DNA of 6,625 nucleotides from Clostridia bacterium (GTDB taxonomy: Bacteria > Bacillota_A > Clostridia > Christensenellales > Aristaeellaceae), in NCBI GenBank assembly GCA_017398245.1, contig JAFQGN010000365.1, positions 1-6,625 of the forward strand, given 5' to 3'. Both the position numbers and the translations under genes were made by a program. Shown piece by piece: positions 5,981 through 6,625 of this stretch (its first letter is position 1; the number at the start of each line of letters is the position of its first letter). Under the pieces are notes generated by a model that saw nothing but the letters and a program-made list of their open reading frames with translations, was not told the DNA's origin and did not search any database.

Positions 5981-6625
5981 AGTTGTTGGTTTCTTCGGTA
6001 TAGAGGGCGGAGAGTTCTTCCACGCCCTGCTGGATGCGGGTGACGACGTCTCCCTGTACCATTTTGCGGGCCTGACGTACGGCGTTTTTGATGGCGAGGC
6101 CGGTGGAATTGCCGTGGGCCTTGACCATGGCGCCGTTCACGCCCAGAAGCGGGGCGCCGCCATGCTGTTCGCTGTCAAGCCTGCCCTTGAACTTTTTGAG
6201 CGAGGGCTTGACCAGAAGCGCGCCGATCTTTCCGCGAAGGGAGGAAAGCATATCCACCTTCATGAGGCCGAACATGGCGCTGGCGAGGCCTTCGGTGAGC
6301 TTGACGATGATATTTCCGTCAAATCCGTCGCAGACGACCACGTCCGCCTTGCCGTAGGGCACCTCGCGCGCCTCGATATTGCCGGCGAAGTTAAAGGCCT
6401 TCTGTTTGGACATCATGCCGTAGGTTTCCAGAGTCATCTTATTGCCCTTGGTATCCTCCAGGCCGATATTGGCCAGCTTGACCTCGGGATCGGCGATATC
6501 GAACAGAGCGCGCATATAGGCCGCGCCCATCAGGCCGAAATGCACCAGCCACTTGGGCTGGCAGTCCACATTTGCGCCGCTGTCCAGAAGCAGAAAGGGC
6601 TTTTCCGCGCCCGGATACACGACCG
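5979..6625 (-). CDS. plsX: Phosphate acyltransferase PlsX (C-terminal part)
   Basis: PlsX makes acyl-phosphate from acyl-ACP and phosphate, the first step of the PlsX/PlsY route to phosphatidic acid at the membrane surface. The window holds the last 214 residues of a protein usually about 330-340 long; the N-terminal third lies beyond base 6625. Recognisable blocks, counted from the first full codon at 6623, are LDSGANVDC (13-21), NIGLEDTKGN (about 52-61), CDGFDGN (98-104), HGGAPLLGVNG (154-164) and AHGNS (169-173), all typical of PlsX. The codon at 6620 is GTG inside the gene, not a start. acpP, which provides its substrate, follows after 14 bases, with the acpP ribosome binding site overlapping the plsX stop. 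fabD and fabG, found between these genes in Bacillus subtilis, are absent here. Confidence 0.96.
   Translation of the reverse strand, partial: VVYPGAEKPFLLLDSGANVDCQPKWLVHFGLMGAAYMRALFDIADPEVKLANIGLEDTKGNKMTLETYGMMSKQKAFNFAGNIEAREVPYGKADVVVCDGFDGNIIVKLTEGLASAMFGLMKVDMLSSLRGKIGALLVKPSLKKFKGRLDSEQHGGAPLLGVNGAMVKAHGNSTGLAIKNAVRQARKMVQGDVVTRIQQGVEELSALYTEETNN

Overview
The window looks like a chromosomal segment from a fairly GC-rich member of the Firmicutes, most likely a clostridial lineage. The evidence is the run plsX-acpP-rnc-smc, which belongs to the conserved phospholipid/RNase III/SMC neighbourhood of that phylum, together with strong AGGAGG-type ribosome binding sites and TATAAT promoters. 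The genus cannot be named from the sequence alone. All six genes lie on the minus strand, so the window reads biologically from its right end to its left end.

Right part (6625 down to 1426): the C-terminal two thirds of plsX (acyl-phosphate synthesis for phospholipids), acpP (acyl carrier protein), rnc (RNase III) and a full-length smc (chromosome condensation ATPase). They are tightly packed: 14 bases between plsX and acpP, an 8-base overlap between acpP and rnc, and 59 bases between rnc and smc. No promoter is visible inside this run, so it is probably one operon starting outside the window. The rnc-smc gap carries a strong hairpin with a GAAA loop and no T-tract, just before the smc ribosome binding site. 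smc begins with TTG. A strong intrinsic terminator follows smc, so ftsY, which often follows smc in Firmicutes, is not part of this transcript.

Left part (1425 down to 1): two genes that each appear to have their own promoter. The first encodes a small, very acidic protein of the DUF4375/DMP19 type. Its promoter -35 element overlaps the T-tract of the smc terminator. The second, cut by the window edge, encodes the N-terminal half of a GlpA/LhgO-like FAD-dependent oxidoreductase. Its upstream region holds a TATAAT promoter, a perfect 12-bp palindrome that could be an operator, and a leader hairpin with a UNCG loop.

The right part is ordinary housekeeping. I see no phage, transposon, CRISPR or clear defence system. 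The points most worth checking are the DUF4375 protein, the two structured RNA elements and the palindrome. The long plus-strand open frames opposite smc and the oxidoreductase are best explained as shadows of the real genes.
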